Source of the DNA: Runella sp. MFBS21
GTDB lineage: Bacteria; Bacteroidota; Bacteroidia; Cytophagales; Spirosomataceae
Assembly: GCF_029433105.1 (NCBI RefSeq)
Contig: NZ_JARNTW010000006.1
Span: 186,001 to 250,000 of the forward strand
Length of the DNA: 64,000 nucleotides
Direction: 5' to 3'
Shown here piece by piece: positions 1 through 9,568 of this stretch. How positions within the stretch are numbered: position 1 is the first letter of the stretch; every line of letters starts with the position of its first letter. Below the pieces are notes generated by a model. That model ran no database searches. It worked only from the letters and a program-made list of their open reading frames with translations, and had not been told where the DNA came from. The position numbers and the translations under genes were made by a program.

Positions 1-1431
1 TTCAATGAGCCTGGTTCGTTGATCAATTCGCGTACACGTCTGATGACGCTAGACCACTCCACTCGGGCGGCTGCCGCCATGGAGTTTGGCGGGCTACATC
101 AAGTTCCCAAAAAGGCCATTACAATGGGGGTATCTATCATCATGAATGCTAAGCGTATAGTACTCCTCGCTTGGGGTGAGCGCAAAGCACCCATGATCAA
201 AGCCTCAGTAGAAGGTCCGGTAACAGAGCATGTACCTGCATCCTATCTCCAAGCCCACCCAAATACATCTTTCTTTGTAGACGAGCGGGCTGCCTCAGAA
301 CTAACTCGCGTAAAAACACCGTGGCTAGTAGATACCGTAGAGTGGGACAACTCTATGATAAAAAAAGCCGTGACACATTTGTCTTTGACGCTTAAAAAGC
401 CAATCCTTAAACTCACTACCAAAGATTACAACGACAATGGTATGAGTGATATGCTTGCGGCTCACGGCTCCGCTTACGATATCAACATCAATGTTTTCAA
501 TCAGCTTCAGCATACTATTACAGGATGGCCTGGGGGAAAACCAAACGCCGACGATACTCACCGTCCAGAGAGAGCATTACCTGCCAAAAAGCGGGTGATT
601 ATTTTCAGCCCTCACCCCGACGATGATATCATCTCAATGGGAGGTACTTTCCAACGTCTCGTTGACCAAGGGCATGAGGTGCATGTAGCTTACCAAACCT
701 CTGGTAACATTGCCGTTGCTGACGATGAAGCTTTTCGTTTTATCGACTTTGTGGTAGATTATAACCAGAAGTTTGGCATAGAAAGCCCTGCTGCCATGAA
801 AATTTTTGAGGACGCAAAAGACTTCCTTAAAAAGAAAAAAGACAGCGAAATCGATACACCAGAAGTTCGTTATGTAAAGGGTATCATTCGTAGGGGCGAA
901 GCCAAATCTACTTGTCGTTTTGTGGGCACGGAGCATTTCCACTTCTTAGATATGCCTTTTTATGAAACAGGCACTATCCAAAAGAAACCTATCAGCGATG
1001 ATGATGTCAAAATCATTGTTAATTTGATAGAAGAGGTGAAACCGCACCAAATTTATGCTGCTGGCGATTTTGCTGACCCTCATGGTACTCACAAGGTATG
1101 TTGGGACGCAATCGAAGCAGCCCTCAAACAATTGAAGCACAAAAACTTCATGAAAGACTGCTGGGTATGGCTTTATCGTGGTGCGTGGGCCGAGTGGGAC
1201 ATCCACGAAATCGAAATGGCTGTACCGATGAGTCCTGACCAAGTGGTCAAAAAACGCCTCGGTATCTTCAAACACCAATCTCAAAAAGACGGTGTTGTCT
1301 TCCAAGGAGAAGACTCACGGGAGTTTTGGCAGCGTGCAGAAGAACGCAACAGCGGAACAGCTCGTTTATACGACCAATTGGGCTTAGCAGAGTACGAAGC
1401 CATGGAAGCCTTTGTACGTTGGCATTTTTAA
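1..1431 (+). CDS. nagB: glucosamine-6-phosphate deaminase fused to PIG-L (LmbE) domain, 5' end missing
   Basis: The reading frame is open from base 1, so the gene begins upstream of the window; the TTG at 19 is only an internal codon. The first ~105 residues match the C-terminal half of NagB, which converts glucosamine-6-phosphate to fructose-6-phosphate and ammonia (FNEPGS at the edge, then the TMG(V)-sim region and the PASYLQAH segment). After a linker, a PIG-L/LmbE-type deacetylase domain starts near residue 192 with the zinc motif SPHPDDD (around nt 607-627) and carries a second ligand motif DPHGTH near nt 1075. This two-domain form of about 640 residues is familiar in Bacteroidota. The C-terminal domain may act on N-acetylated amino sugars, which would link amino-sugar catabolism or recycling to deacetylation; that part is inference. 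Confidence 0.9.
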   Translation, partial: FNEPGSLINSRTRLMTLDHSTRAAAAMEFGGLHQVPKKAITMGVSIIMNAKRIVLLAWGERKAPMIKASVEGPVTEHVPASYLQAHPNTSFFVDERAASELTRVKTPWLVDTVEWDNSMIKKAVTHLSLTLKKPILKLTTKDYNDNGMSDMLAAHGSAYDININVFNQLQHTITGWPGGKPNADDTHRPERALPAKKRVIIFSPHPDDDIISMGGTFQRLVDQGHEVHVAYQTSGNIAVADDEAFRFIDFVVDYNQKFGIESPAAMKIFEDAKDFLKKKKDSEIDTPEVRYVKGIIRRGEAKSTCRFVGTEHFHFLDMPFYETGTIQKKPISDDDVKIIVNLIEEVKPHQIYAAGDFADPHGTHKVCWDAIEAALKQLKHKNFMKDCWVWLYRGAWAEWDIHEIEMAVPMSPDQVVKKRLGIFKHQSQKDGVVFQGEDSREFWQRAEERNSGTARLYDQLGLAEYEAMEAFVRWHF

Positions 1432-1470
1432 TGCGGTTTTTATAAAACAATATACAATAAGATAATAATC

Positions 1471-1512
1471 AAGCGTTAGCAGGTGTAAAACTCGCTAACG
1501 CTTTGTTTTTTT
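1471..1512 (+). terminator. rho-independent terminator after nagB fusion
   Basis: A perfect 10-bp stem (AAGCGTTAGC, 1471-1480, pairs with 1494-1503) is followed by TGTTTTTTT. It lies 40 bp after the nagB stop codon and before the DUF486 gene. Confidence 0.8.
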
Positions 1513-1551
1513 ACGCTTATATTTGCTGCCACGTTTTTATTCATCTTTCGT

Positions 1552-1881
1552 ATGCGTACGGTTTTGTTACTGCTACTATCAAATGTTTTTATGACAACCG
1601 CTTGGTATTGGCACCTAAAGTTTAAAGAAACTTCACTTTGGAAAGTTATCTTAGTTAGTTGGCTTATTGCTTTTTTAGAATATTGCATCGCCGTTCCTGC
1701 TAATCGTATCGGTTCCTATGAGTTTAATGCTTTCGAGCTTAAAACGATTCAAGAAGTAGTAAGTCTGACGGTTTTTGTAGGATTTGCAGTTTTTTATCTG
1801 AAAGAAGAAGTTCGTTGGAATTATTTGGTGGGCTTTGGTCTCATGGTTTTGGCGGTATTCTTTGTTTTTAAAAAGTGGTAA
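1552..1881 (+). CDS. DUF486 / DMT-superfamily small membrane protein
   Basis: A 109-residue protein with four predicted hydrophobic helices (about residues 3-19, 28-46, 65-82 and 89-106). The AWYWHLKF segment near the first helix and the helix spacing match the DUF486 family, a half-size member of the drug/metabolite transporter superfamily that probably works as a dimer in the inner membrane. No substrate can be read from the sequence. The gene sits 24 bp upstream of gldG and could be co-transcribed with it. Length is normal for the family. Confidence 0.8.
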   Translation: MRTVLLLLLSNVFMTTAWYWHLKFKETSLWKVILVSWLIAFLEYCIAVPANRIGSYEFNAFELKTIQEVVSLTVFVGFAVFYLKEEVRWNYLVGFGLMVLAVFFVFKKW

Positions 1882-1905
1882 TTTGCCATTTTTATTCTAT
1901 TTTGA

Positions 1906-3537
1906 ATGAAACAACAACTCATAAAAATATCCGTTTTGGTCGCCATCCTCATTGGCATTAATCTTCTAGCATCTTTTGTTTTTGTTAGATGGGACTTAAC
2001 CCAAGAAAAACGCTATACTATTTCTGATGCAACCAAAAACCTACTCCAAAACCTAGACGAACAAATCGTCATCAATGTTTATTTAGCAGGAGATTTTCCG
2101 CCTGGTTTTGAGCGACTTGAAAGAGCAATCAAAGAAACTTTAGAGTCATTTGCTGACTACGGAGGAAGCAACATTGCCTATAGATTTATCGAACCCAATG
2201 ATCCAAAACTCCAAGAAGAACTGGCTCAAAAGGGTCTTATTCCCACCAATCTTTTTGCTAATGAAGACGGCAAACGCACAGAGAGGCTTATTTTCCCCGG
2301 TGCTCTTATTTTCTATGGAGGCAAAGAATACCCTGTTCAGTTATTAAAAGGAAATCAAGCTTCTGGTTCTGAAGAACGCCTCAATCAATCTTATGAAGGA
2401 GTAGAATTTGAGCTGGCATCAGCCATTAGGCGTCTTACGCTAAAAGACCGCAAAAAGATTGGTTTTTTGGTGGGTCATACCAAAGTACCTCCACCACGTT
2501 TCTCTGATTTATTAGCAACCCTCCAGCAAAACTATGATTTATATTTCGATGTCCAGAATCCTGATTCTTGGGATAAAGGAGATCTCTTAATCATTCCTAA
2601 ACCTGACGCACCTTTTAGCGAAGAAGAAAAATACAAGTTAGACCAGTTTGTGATGCGAGGTGGTAAATTACTGATTTTTGCTGATGGCGCTCAGGTCGAC
2701 AGCGTAAGTTTACAGGGAACTTTTGCCCAGCCACTTTTACTCAACTTAGATGATTTACTTTTTAAGTATGGTTGCCGTATCAATCCAAATCTAGTAAAAG
2801 ACATGAGCTGTGCGATGATTCCGCTCAATGTAGGAAACATGGGAGATAAGCCACAAATCCAACCTATGCCTTGGCGATTCTTCCCATTGATCAACAACTT
2901 TGGAGCAAATCCTATCGTACGAAACTTAGACGCAGTGTATAGTCGTTTTCCAAGTACTATTGATACTGTTATGGCTCCCAATGTGGTCAAAACTCCTCTT
3001 TTACTTACATCACAATATACCAAAACTTTGAAAGTGCCCGCTTTAGTTGCCTACAACGAAGCCCGTCAGCAACCTGACCCCAGAGAATATAACAATGGAG
3101 TAAAAACCATCGGCTTATTGTTAGAAGGAACTTTTTCTTCTCTTTACAACAATCGTCTACTTCCTACCGACCCTCGTATGAGTTCGTTTGTTGGTCAAAG
3201 CAAACCTAGTAAAATTATTGTTGTATCAGACGGCGACATGATTGTCAATGACATTGACTACACTCGCAACGCCCCCCTATCTATGGGTTATGATCGCCTA
3301 ACTAGGTATACTTATGCCAACAAAGATTTTGTAATGTATGCCATAGACTATCTGGTAGATCCTAAAGGGCTCATTACGGCTCGTAACAAACAAGTAATGC
3401 TAAGACCCCTAGATAAAATTAGACTGAAAGAAGAACGAACCCAGTGGCAATTAATCAATTTAATAGCACCCCTGGCCTTGGTTGGTTTACTAGGATTAGG
3501 ATTTCAGTGGTGGCGCAAAAATCAATTTGCGAAATAA
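1906..3537 (+). CDS. gldG: GldG-like ABC-transporter auxiliary protein
   Basis: A 543-residue protein with an N-terminal membrane anchor (about residues 8-28), a long periplasmic region of the ABC-transporter auxiliary type (the RWDLTQEKRYTIS start is characteristic of GldG), and a C-terminal transmembrane helix (about 518-536) followed by basic residues. In Flavobacterium johnsoniae, GldG works with the ATPase GldA and the permease GldF, and the complex is needed for gliding in that species. Here no gldF or gldA is adjacent: upstream is the DUF486 gene and downstream is convergent parE. The partners must lie elsewhere, or the protein serves another exporter. Family assignment is firm; a motility role is not shown by this window. 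Confidence 0.85.
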   Translation: MKQQLIKISVLVAILIGINLLASFVFVRWDLTQEKRYTISDATKNLLQNLDEQIVINVYLAGDFPPGFERLERAIKETLESFADYGGSNIAYRFIEPNDPKLQEELAQKGLIPTNLFANEDGKRTERLIFPGALIFYGGKEYPVQLLKGNQASGSEERLNQSYEGVEFELASAIRRLTLKDRKKIGFLVGHTKVPPPRFSDLLATLQQNYDLYFDVQNPDSWDKGDLLIIPKPDAPFSEEEKYKLDQFVMRGGKLLIFADGAQVDSVSLQGTFAQPLLLNLDDLLFKYGCRINPNLVKDMSCAMIPLNVGNMGDKPQIQPMPWRFFPLINNFGANPIVRNLDAVYSRFPSTIDTVMAPNVVKTPLLLTSQYTKTLKVPALVAYNEARQQPDPREYNNGVKTIGLLLEGTFSSLYNNRLLPTDPRMSSFVGQSKPSKIIVVSDGDMIVNDIDYTRNAPLSMGYDRLTRYTYANKDFVMYAIDYLVDPKGLITARNKQVMLRPLDKIRLKEERTQWQLINLIAPLALVGLLGLGFQWWRKNQFAK

Positions 3538-3541
3538 ACCC

Positions 3542-3568
3542 AAAAAAAAGGGGAGGTAAGCCCCCTTT
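3542..3568 (-). terminator. terminator for parE
   Basis: Read on the minus strand, the stem AAAGGGG/CCCCTTT is followed by a run of T immediately after the parE stop codon. The plus strand has only the A tract, so it mainly ends minus-strand transcription. It lies in the 34-bp convergent gap with gldG. Confidence 0.75.
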
Positions 3569-3571
3569 GAG

Positions 3572-5458
3572 TTAAGATGCTACAGCTTCTTCTTCCAACA
3601 CATCTCTTTCTACCCGCAGATTTTCGATGATAAATCGTTGACGTTCGGGGGTATTTTTTCCCATATAGTAAGTTAATAACTTTTGAATTGTGACCTCTTT
3701 CTTCAAAATCACTGGCTCCAAACGCATATTTTCACCGATAAATTTACCAAACTCATCAGGAGAGATTTCACCTAGTCCTTTAAAACGCGTAATTTCCACT
3801 TTTTTGTTACCACCCAGTTTTTTAATTGCTTTTACTCTTTCTTCTTCACTATAGCAGTAAATAGTCTCTTTGTGATTACGTGGATTCCGAACCCTAAAAA
3901 GAGGCGTTTGGAGAATATAAACGTGGCCATTTCGAACCAAATCTGGAAAAAACTGCAAGAAAAACGTGAGCATTAACAAACGGATGTGCATCCCATCTAC
4001 GTCAGCATCGGTCGCAATCACGATGCGATTGAATCGCAAATTTTCTAATCCTTCCTCAATATCAAGGGCATGCTGCAAAAGATTAAATTCTTCGTTTTCA
4101 TATACCACTTTTTTGGTAAGTCCAAAGCAGTTTAGAGGCTTACCTCGCAAGCTAAATACGGCCTGAGTTTGCACATTACGCGCTTTTGTAATCGACCCAC
4201 TTGCCGAATCTCCTTCTGTGATAAACAAAGTAGTTTCATAACGATCTTCAGATTTTACATCTGGTAAATGATTCCGACAATCTCTTAATTTTTTGTTATG
4301 CAAACTAGCTTTTTTAGCTCTTTCGTTAGCCAGTTTTTTTATACCTGCCAATTCTTTCCTTTCCCTTTCCGACTGCTCAATCCGTTTCTTTAGTGCTTCT
4401 TTTACCGCCGGATTCATATGGAGGTAATTGTCAAGTTTGGCTTTCAAAAAATCATTAATAAAAGTCCTTACAGTGGGACTATTGGGATCGGGAGAAATAT
4501 TGTTAGAGCCTAATTTTGTCTTAGTTTGGGATTCAAAAACAGGTTCTTGTACCCGAATGCTAACCGCTGCAATGATAGAAGCACGCACATCTTCAAAGGC
4601 ATAATCTTTACCATAATGTTCTCTCACGGTATCTACCAAAGATTGCCGAAATGCCATTAAGTGTGTTCCACCCTGCGTAGTATATTGTCCATTGACAAAA
4701 GAGTAATATTCTTCGCCGTATTGGTTGCCATGGGTAAGCGCAATCTCAATATCCTGTCCTTTGAGGTGTATAATAGGATACCGAATAGCATCTTCGTCTG
4801 TTTTATTCCTCAACAAATCTAGAAGACCATTTTGGGAAACAAACTTTTGCCCATTGAAATTAATACTAAGCCCTGCATTGAGGTAGCAGTAATTCCAAAT
4901 CATATTGGTCAAAAACTGCGGGATATAATGGTAATTTTTAAAAATAGTATTATCTGGCTCAAAAATCATCATCGTACCATTGCGCTGATTTGTATCTTCT
5001 TCCCCAGATTCTGCTATGACTTCCCCTTTTTTGAATTCGACCCATTTTGTCTTTCCTTCCCTAAACGATTGAACTTTAAAGTAAGTCGAAAGAGCATTAA
5101 CAGCCTTAGTACCGACCCCATTCAATCCTACTGATTTTTGGAACGCCCCTGAATCATATTTTCCTCCTGTATTGATTTTAGAGACACAATCTACGACTTT
5201 TCCAAGCGGAATCCCCCTCCCATAATCTCTTACCTCTACCCTATGTTCCGTAACTTTGATATCTACTGCTTTCCCATATCCCATGGTATGTTCGTCGATG
5301 GAGTTGTCAATGATTTCCTTAACCAACACGTAAATACCATCATCAGCGGCGGAGCCGTCTCCCAATTTACCAATGTACATTCCAGGGCGTAATCGAATAT
5401 GCTCTTTCCAATCTAACGAACGAATGCTGCTTTCGTCATACTTTACTTCTTCTGCCAT
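3572..5458 (-). CDS. parE: DNA topoisomerase IV subunit B
   Basis: A 628-residue type IIA topoisomerase ATPase subunit. The GHKL ATPase domain shows the catalytic Glu in KEIIDNSID (E48), the RDYGRGIP loop (about 78-85) and the GLNGVGTK lid motif (111-118). The TOPRIM domain carries TEGDSASG near residue 410 and DADVDGMH near 485. With ParC it decatenates daughter chromosomes. Assignment to ParE rather than GyrB rests on length and on the direct RLRPGMYIG start without a GyrB-style insertion; this distinction is likely but not absolute. It is transcribed away from the polysaccharide locus; parC is not in the window. Confidence 0.88.
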   Translation of the reverse strand: MAEEVKYDESSIRSLDWKEHIRLRPGMYIGKLGDGSAADDGIYVLVKEIIDNSIDEHTMGYGKAVDIKVTEHRVEVRDYGRGIPLGKVVDCVSKINTGGKYDSGAFQKSVGLNGVGTKAVNALSTYFKVQSFREGKTKWVEFKKGEVIAESGEEDTNQRNGTMMIFEPDNTIFKNYHYIPQFLTNMIWNYCYLNAGLSINFNGQKFVSQNGLLDLLRNKTDEDAIRYPIIHLKGQDIEIALTHGNQYGEEYYSFVNGQYTTQGGTHLMAFRQSLVDTVREHYGKDYAFEDVRASIIAAVSIRVQEPVFESQTKTKLGSNNISPDPNSPTVRTFINDFLKAKLDNYLHMNPAVKEALKKRIEQSERERKELAGIKKLANERAKKASLHNKKLRDCRNHLPDVKSEDRYETTLFITEGDSASGSITKARNVQTQAVFSLRGKPLNCFGLTKKVVYENEEFNLLQHALDIEEGLENLRFNRIVIATDADVDGMHIRLLMLTFFLQFFPDLVRNGHVYILQTPLFRVRNPRNHKETIYCYSEEERVKAIKKLGGNKKVEITRFKGLGEISPDEFGKFIGENMRLEPVILKKEVTIQKLLTYYMGKNTPERQRFIIENLRVERDVLEEEAVAS

Positions 5459-5870
5459 TTTTATCTTAATAAGGGTTACCTTTTTACAAATTTCGTTTTA
5501 ATCTACGCTAAATACAACGTTTTAAAAGCCAAAAAGAGTTTTAAAAAAATTTTATCAACAAAAGTTTGGTTAGTTGATAGAATTTAAAGTTACTTTGTAA
5601 AACAAAGTTCTTTTTGTCATATTTGTATTTGCTTAATTATTTAACGGTATGCGATTTGTTTCACAAATGCGTTTTTTTATAATATATGGGAATATCGGAA
5701 AAATTATACAATAAGCCCCGAAAATGGCCGTAAAAAAGAAAAAAGTTTAAAAAAATGAAAAAGTTGCGTTACTTTGTCGGCCAATTTGATTCTATAAATA
5801 GATTGGCTTTGTTGATGTGTTAATTTATTGTTAATCAGAAACTAAGAATTTTGCTTTTGAACATTATTTC
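5459..5870. other. 412-bp divergent intergenic region, parE / polysaccharide export gene
   Basis: No open reading frame of note. The region is very AT-rich. It holds the palindrome ACTTTG-N5-CAAAGT at 5592-5608 and, at about 5769-5776, TTACTTTG, which resembles the Bacteroidota -7 element (TAnnTTTG) with one mismatch and would give a leader of about 90 nt for the gene at 5871. A weak minus-strand candidate for parE (TTG, about 20 nt, GAAATTTG) lies near 5485-5520. The position suggests that transcription of the large polysaccharide locus starts here. Confidence 0.55.
5592..5608. promoter_or_regulatory. 17-bp palindrome ACTTTG-N5-CAAAGT, copy 1
   Basis: Perfect 6-bp arms separated by TAAAA. 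The same arms with five-base spacers occur twice more, at 25249-25265 and 25276-25292, also between genes. The symmetry suggests a dimeric regulator site; the half-site also resembles the core of the -7 promoter element. No regulator gene in the window can be linked to it. Confidence 0.5.
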
Positions 5871-8354
5871 ATGAAGAAGTTTTTTGGAAGTTTTTCTGCC
5901 ATGCACGCCACACGTGCTTTTTTACATGTTTTTTCTGTCAGTCTATTTACTCTTACAGCTGTATATGCTCAAACGCCTACTGGTGGAGCGCCAAGCGGCA
6001 GCTCTGGAACAGCCACTCAAGGACAACCTTCTGCTCCTGGTACTACAGGGCAGCCAAGCACTACGGCGACATCTACCACTACCACTCCTTCTACCACAAC
6101 AGCTACTGAAAAAGGCAGTGATCCTAAAGCCGACCCTAAAACGGCAATAGACCAAGTTGAAAAAGCTACTGATAAAAAAGATCAAGCAACAACTACCGAT
6201 GCAGATGAAGCTTTACAAGAAGCGGAATTGACAAAACTGCGCCGCAAAATCTTTGGATATCAACTATTCAGCAATTCAAAAGTCAGTTTTGCACCCTCTG
6301 AAAACATGGCTACCCCTCGTGATTATACCATCGGCCCAGGTGATGAATTAAGTGCGTATATTTATGGTTACTCACAGTCATTGATGGAATTGCCTGTCAA
6401 TTCAGATGGCTTTGCCTTTGTAAAACCCATCGGGGCTGTACAATTAAGCGGACGCACGATTGAGCAAGCTCAAAAGGAATTAATCACTCGCTTATCCCCT
6501 TATTACAATAACCTTGGGGCACCCGGTAGCAATGCTAGTACTTTTCTTTTGTTGAGGTTAGGCAGAATACGCACCATTCGGGTTACGGTGCTTGGAGAAG
6601 TAATTACGCCAGGCACCTATAGTGTTTCGTCTCTTTCTACGGCTCTTAATGCTCTACAACTTACTGGAGGTCCTAACGAATTAGGCTCGTTTCGCCAAAT
6701 AAAAGTAGTAAGAAGAAATAAAACCGTAGCCACCCTTGATTTGTATGAACTTCTTATGAGCGGTGCTCTCAATACCGATATTCGTTTGCAAGACAATGAC
6801 GTAATCCAAGTAGGTGTTTATAACAAAAGAGTAGAAATAAAAGGAAACGTAAAGCGCCCTGGCCTTTATGAATTGCTGCCTAATGAAACTATTGCAAAGG
6901 TATTAGAGTATGCGGGTGGTTTTACAGAAAATGCTTATACTGACCGCCTCAAAATATTAGGTCTTACTACCAAAGAGCGTAAAATCGTGGATGTCCGTTC
7001 TTCTGAGTATGACAAGTACATTCCTAAAAACGGTGATGAAGTCTCCGCAGATATGCTACTTGACCGTTTCGAAAACATGGTAACGATTTCGGGTCCGGTA
7101 TTCAGACCTGGCCAATATTCTTTAGACCAAAACAAAACCCTACTCGAGCTCATCAAAAATGCCGAAGGTCTTACGGGAGAGGCATTTACAGGACGTATCA
7201 ACGTCATTCGTACCCGCGACGATCTATCAGTCGAAAACATTTCTATCAACCTAGCTGATATGATGAATGGCAAAGTTGATGACTTACTTCTAAGACGAGA
7301 AGACCAAATCATCATTCCTTCAAAATTCCAACTCAGAGAAGGGGCTTATATACGAATTACGGGCGAAGTAAACCTTGGCCCAGAAGTGAATCTTAACTAT
7401 ACTTCTAATCTCACGCTAGAAGATGCGATTATTCAATCAGGAGGTTTCAAAGAATCAGCCGCAACTTCTCAAATAGAAGTCGTACGCCGCAAACGTGACG
7501 TCAATGTTCAATCCATTTCGGCACAAGTGGCAGATATCTTCCTTTTTGATATCAATCGCGACCTCACCATGGACGCCAACGATAGCCGATTTGTATTGGA
7601 GCCTTATGATGAAGTATTGGTGCGGCCTTCCACCAACTACCAACCCCAAACTTTCGTTACAATGAAAGGGGAAATTGTAAGTCCTGGGCTATACGGTATC
7701 AAAGCTAAAGACGAAAAACTTTCAGATATGCTTAAAAGAGCCGGCGGACTCACAGCACAAGCCTATATTAACGGGGCTACGTTGTTGAGAAAGATAGCAT
7801 TGACCGACGAAGAAATCGAGCAAAGAAACAAAGCCGTAGCAGTGATTTCGGATGATGCTAAGAAAGGGCAATTTGTGGGCGAAAATGTGTCAAAAGACAA
7901 ACAAGAAGCGATTGGGATTGATTTGGCACGTATCTTACGCAATCCAGGAGGTCGTGAAGATATTATCCTCCAAGACGACGATGTAATTGATATTCCTAAA
8001 CGCCTCGAAACAGTACGTGTTCAGGGAGAGTTGTTGTTTCCAACAACGGTCAAGTATCGCAGTGGCAGTTCTTTTATGGATTTTATATCACAAGCAGGTG
8101 GCTTCACCAGAATGTCATTGAAACGTAAGTCGTATGTTATTTATCCTAATGGCTCTATCGACCGTACCCGCAAGTTTCTATTCTTTAACATATATCCTAA
8201 AGTAGAACCCGGTTCCGAAATCCGTGTACCTCAGCGTACTCAATCAGACTTGGCCGAAGCTCAACGCGCCCTCCAATCTGTTATTGGAATTTCATCAACA
8301 GTAATGACTTTGATTACAACAGTACTTGCATTTAGAGTATTGGGAAGTCAATAG
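5871..8354 (+). CDS. SLBB-domain polysaccharide export outer-membrane protein (Wza/OPX-like)
   Basis: An 827-residue protein. A signal peptide (about 1-34, ending VYAQ) precedes a Ser/Thr/Pro/Gln-rich linker to about residue 80. A Poly_export domain begins near residue 147 (YTIGPGDELSAYIYG) and several SLBB domains follow, each marked by a V.G.V..PG.Y pattern (for example around 240, 325, 410, 498, 605 and 725). A final hydrophobic stretch (about 805-823) may span the outer membrane as the C-terminal helix does in Wza. It should form the outer-membrane channel for capsule or exopolysaccharide. It is much longer than E. coli Wza (about 380 residues), as is common in Cytophagales. It leads the locus and is followed 58 bp later by the Wzz-like gene. 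Confidence 0.88.
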   Translation: MKKFFGSFSAMHATRAFLHVFSVSLFTLTAVYAQTPTGGAPSGSSGTATQGQPSAPGTTGQPSTTATSTTTTPSTTTATEKGSDPKADPKTAIDQVEKATDKKDQATTTDADEALQEAELTKLRRKIFGYQLFSNSKVSFAPSENMATPRDYTIGPGDELSAYIYGYSQSLMELPVNSDGFAFVKPIGAVQLSGRTIEQAQKELITRLSPYYNNLGAPGSNASTFLLLRLGRIRTIRVTVLGEVITPGTYSVSSLSTALNALQLTGGPNELGSFRQIKVVRRNKTVATLDLYELLMSGALNTDIRLQDNDVIQVGVYNKRVEIKGNVKRPGLYELLPNETIAKVLEYAGGFTENAYTDRLKILGLTTKERKIVDVRSSEYDKYIPKNGDEVSADMLLDRFENMVTISGPVFRPGQYSLDQNKTLLELIKNAEGLTGEAFTGRINVIRTRDDLSVENISINLADMMNGKVDDLLLRREDQIIIPSKFQLREGAYIRITGEVNLGPEVNLNYTSNLTLEDAIIQSGGFKESAATSQIEVVRRKRDVNVQSISAQVADIFLFDINRDLTMDANDSRFVLEPYDEVLVRPSTNYQPQTFVTMKGEIVSPGLYGIKAKDEKLSDMLKRAGGLTAQAYINGATLLRKIALTDEEIEQRNKAVAVISDDAKKGQFVGENVSKDKQEAIGIDLARILRNPGGREDIILQDDDVIDIPKRLETVRVQGELLFPTTVKYRSGSSFMDFISQAGGFTRMSLKRKSYVIYPNGSIDRTRKFLFFNIYPKVEPGSEIRVPQRTQSDLAEAQRALQSVIGISSTVMTLITTVLAFRVLGSQ

Positions 8355-8412
8355 CCAAATTTCGATTAGTAGACAACATTTTCAAAGACTTCAGGTTAGT
8401 GATCATTATATC

Positions 8413-9498
8413 ATGGAACAACAAGAACAAGCAACACTTACTCCCAAGCTGATATTCCAAAAAATAATTGAAACCAAAGATTTGGTTCTCAAAAATTGGT
8501 GGATTCTTCTAATCATGGTCGGAATCGGAACAGCCATAGGGTATTATGTTGACTCCGAAAACAACAAACGAATACAGTACATTTCTAGGATTGTTTTCAG
8601 CATTAGTGGGTCTAAATCAGGGAGTGACATGGGCAACTTTGGTAGTCTCCTAGGCATGGGAGGGGCACAAGGAGATGCTGGATTATTTACAGGTGAAAAT
8701 CTCTTTTATGTTATTAAGACCCGGCCTGTACTCGAACGCGCCCTGCTAACACCAATCAAATTGGCCAATGGTAAGACGGAGTTGTTTGCCAATTACTATC
8801 TTGATTCTACTTACTTACGAGAGGATGAATGGGCAAGTTTCCTTCCAGAATGGACTAAAGTGAGAATTAATCATACTAGTCGCGATAGCATGTCGAAACT
8901 TGAACGCCAAGTTTTTGATGGGGTCTTATATAAAGTTCGTGATAGAGAAATTAGCATTTCACAACCTAATATGAAAACAGCTTTTAATGAATTGGCTGTT
9001 TCGATGGAAAATGAAATGGTAGCGCGCACATTTTCTTATTTATTATTGGAAACAATAGAGCGCGTTTATCAAGAAAACCAAACAAGGAAATCGCGTGAAA
9101 TGATGGTAATCATGAAAAAGAGGGTTGATTCGTTAGGAAGTGTCCTTAATAGGACTGAGAGCCGTCTGGCACAGACTACTGTAATCAATACTGAAGCAGT
9201 AGTACCTACAGCCAAAGTAGAAGAGGGACGACTTACGCGAAGTACCACTTTTGTTTCTTCCCTTTACTTAGAAGCCTCACGCAGCCTCGAAAGTCTAAAG
9301 ATGTCAATTGTCAAAGAAGCTCCTCTATTTACTATCATAGAGCCTCCTGTACTGCCTCTTGAGACCAAACTTTTTACTCGTCAAAACATGAAATTTGGGG
9401 CGATTATTGGCTTTTTTGTAGCCATCATTTTTATACTTGCAAAGCAGACCTATGTAGAAGCGCTTAAAGATTTAAAGAAAAAAACTGTAAAAAGTTAA
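8413..9498 (+). CDS. Wzz-like polysaccharide co-polymerase / chain-length protein
   Basis: A 361-residue inner-membrane protein. I chose the ATG at 8413 because an upstream in-frame ATG at 8326 lies inside the preceding gene. Transmembrane helix 1 is near residues 29-46 and helix 2 near 325-345, enclosing a periplasmic domain with helical segments, the usual Wzz topology. There is no fused tyrosine kinase, since the chain ends about 15 residues after helix 2 with Lys-rich residues. It should control chain length and connect the inner-membrane machinery to the SLBB channel encoded just upstream. A strong terminator follows, so the first two genes may form a separate transcript. Confidence 0.82.
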   Translation: MEQQEQATLTPKLIFQKIIETKDLVLKNWWILLIMVGIGTAIGYYVDSENNKRIQYISRIVFSISGSKSGSDMGNFGSLLGMGGAQGDAGLFTGENLFYVIKTRPVLERALLTPIKLANGKTELFANYYLDSTYLREDEWASFLPEWTKVRINHTSRDSMSKLERQVFDGVLYKVRDREISISQPNMKTAFNELAVSMENEMVARTFSYLLLETIERVYQENQTRKSREMMVIMKKRVDSLGSVLNRTESRLAQTTVINTEAVVPTAKVEEGRLTRSTTFVSSLYLEASRSLESLKMSIVKEAPLFTIIEPPVLPLETKLFTRQNMKFGAIIGFFVAIIFILAKQTYVEALKDLKKKTVKS

Positions 9499-9511
9499 AC
9501 GATATATTCAT

Positions 9512-9544
9512 AAAAGACGTCTAACTTTAGATTGACGTCTTTTT
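9512..9544 (+). terminator. terminator between wzz-like gene and wzm
   Basis: A 10-bp perfect stem (AAAAGACGTC, 9512-9521, with 9534-9543) has a T run that forms its right side and base. It splits the export genes into a two-gene unit and the ABC exporter unit, or attenuates downstream expression. Confidence 0.75.
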
Positions 9545-9568
9545 GTTTTCTAATCTACTTGAACATTA

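Noticed and set aside
5521-5780. AT-rich gap considered as a replication origin or attachment site
   Set aside because: No DnaA-box cluster, tRNA gene or integrase was found; the content fits promoters and a regulator site.
8326-8412. Upstream in-frame ATG extending the Wzz-like protein
   Set aside because: The 29 extra residues overlap the end of the SLBB gene and add a polar stretch with no counterpart in the family; the ATG at 8413 fits better.
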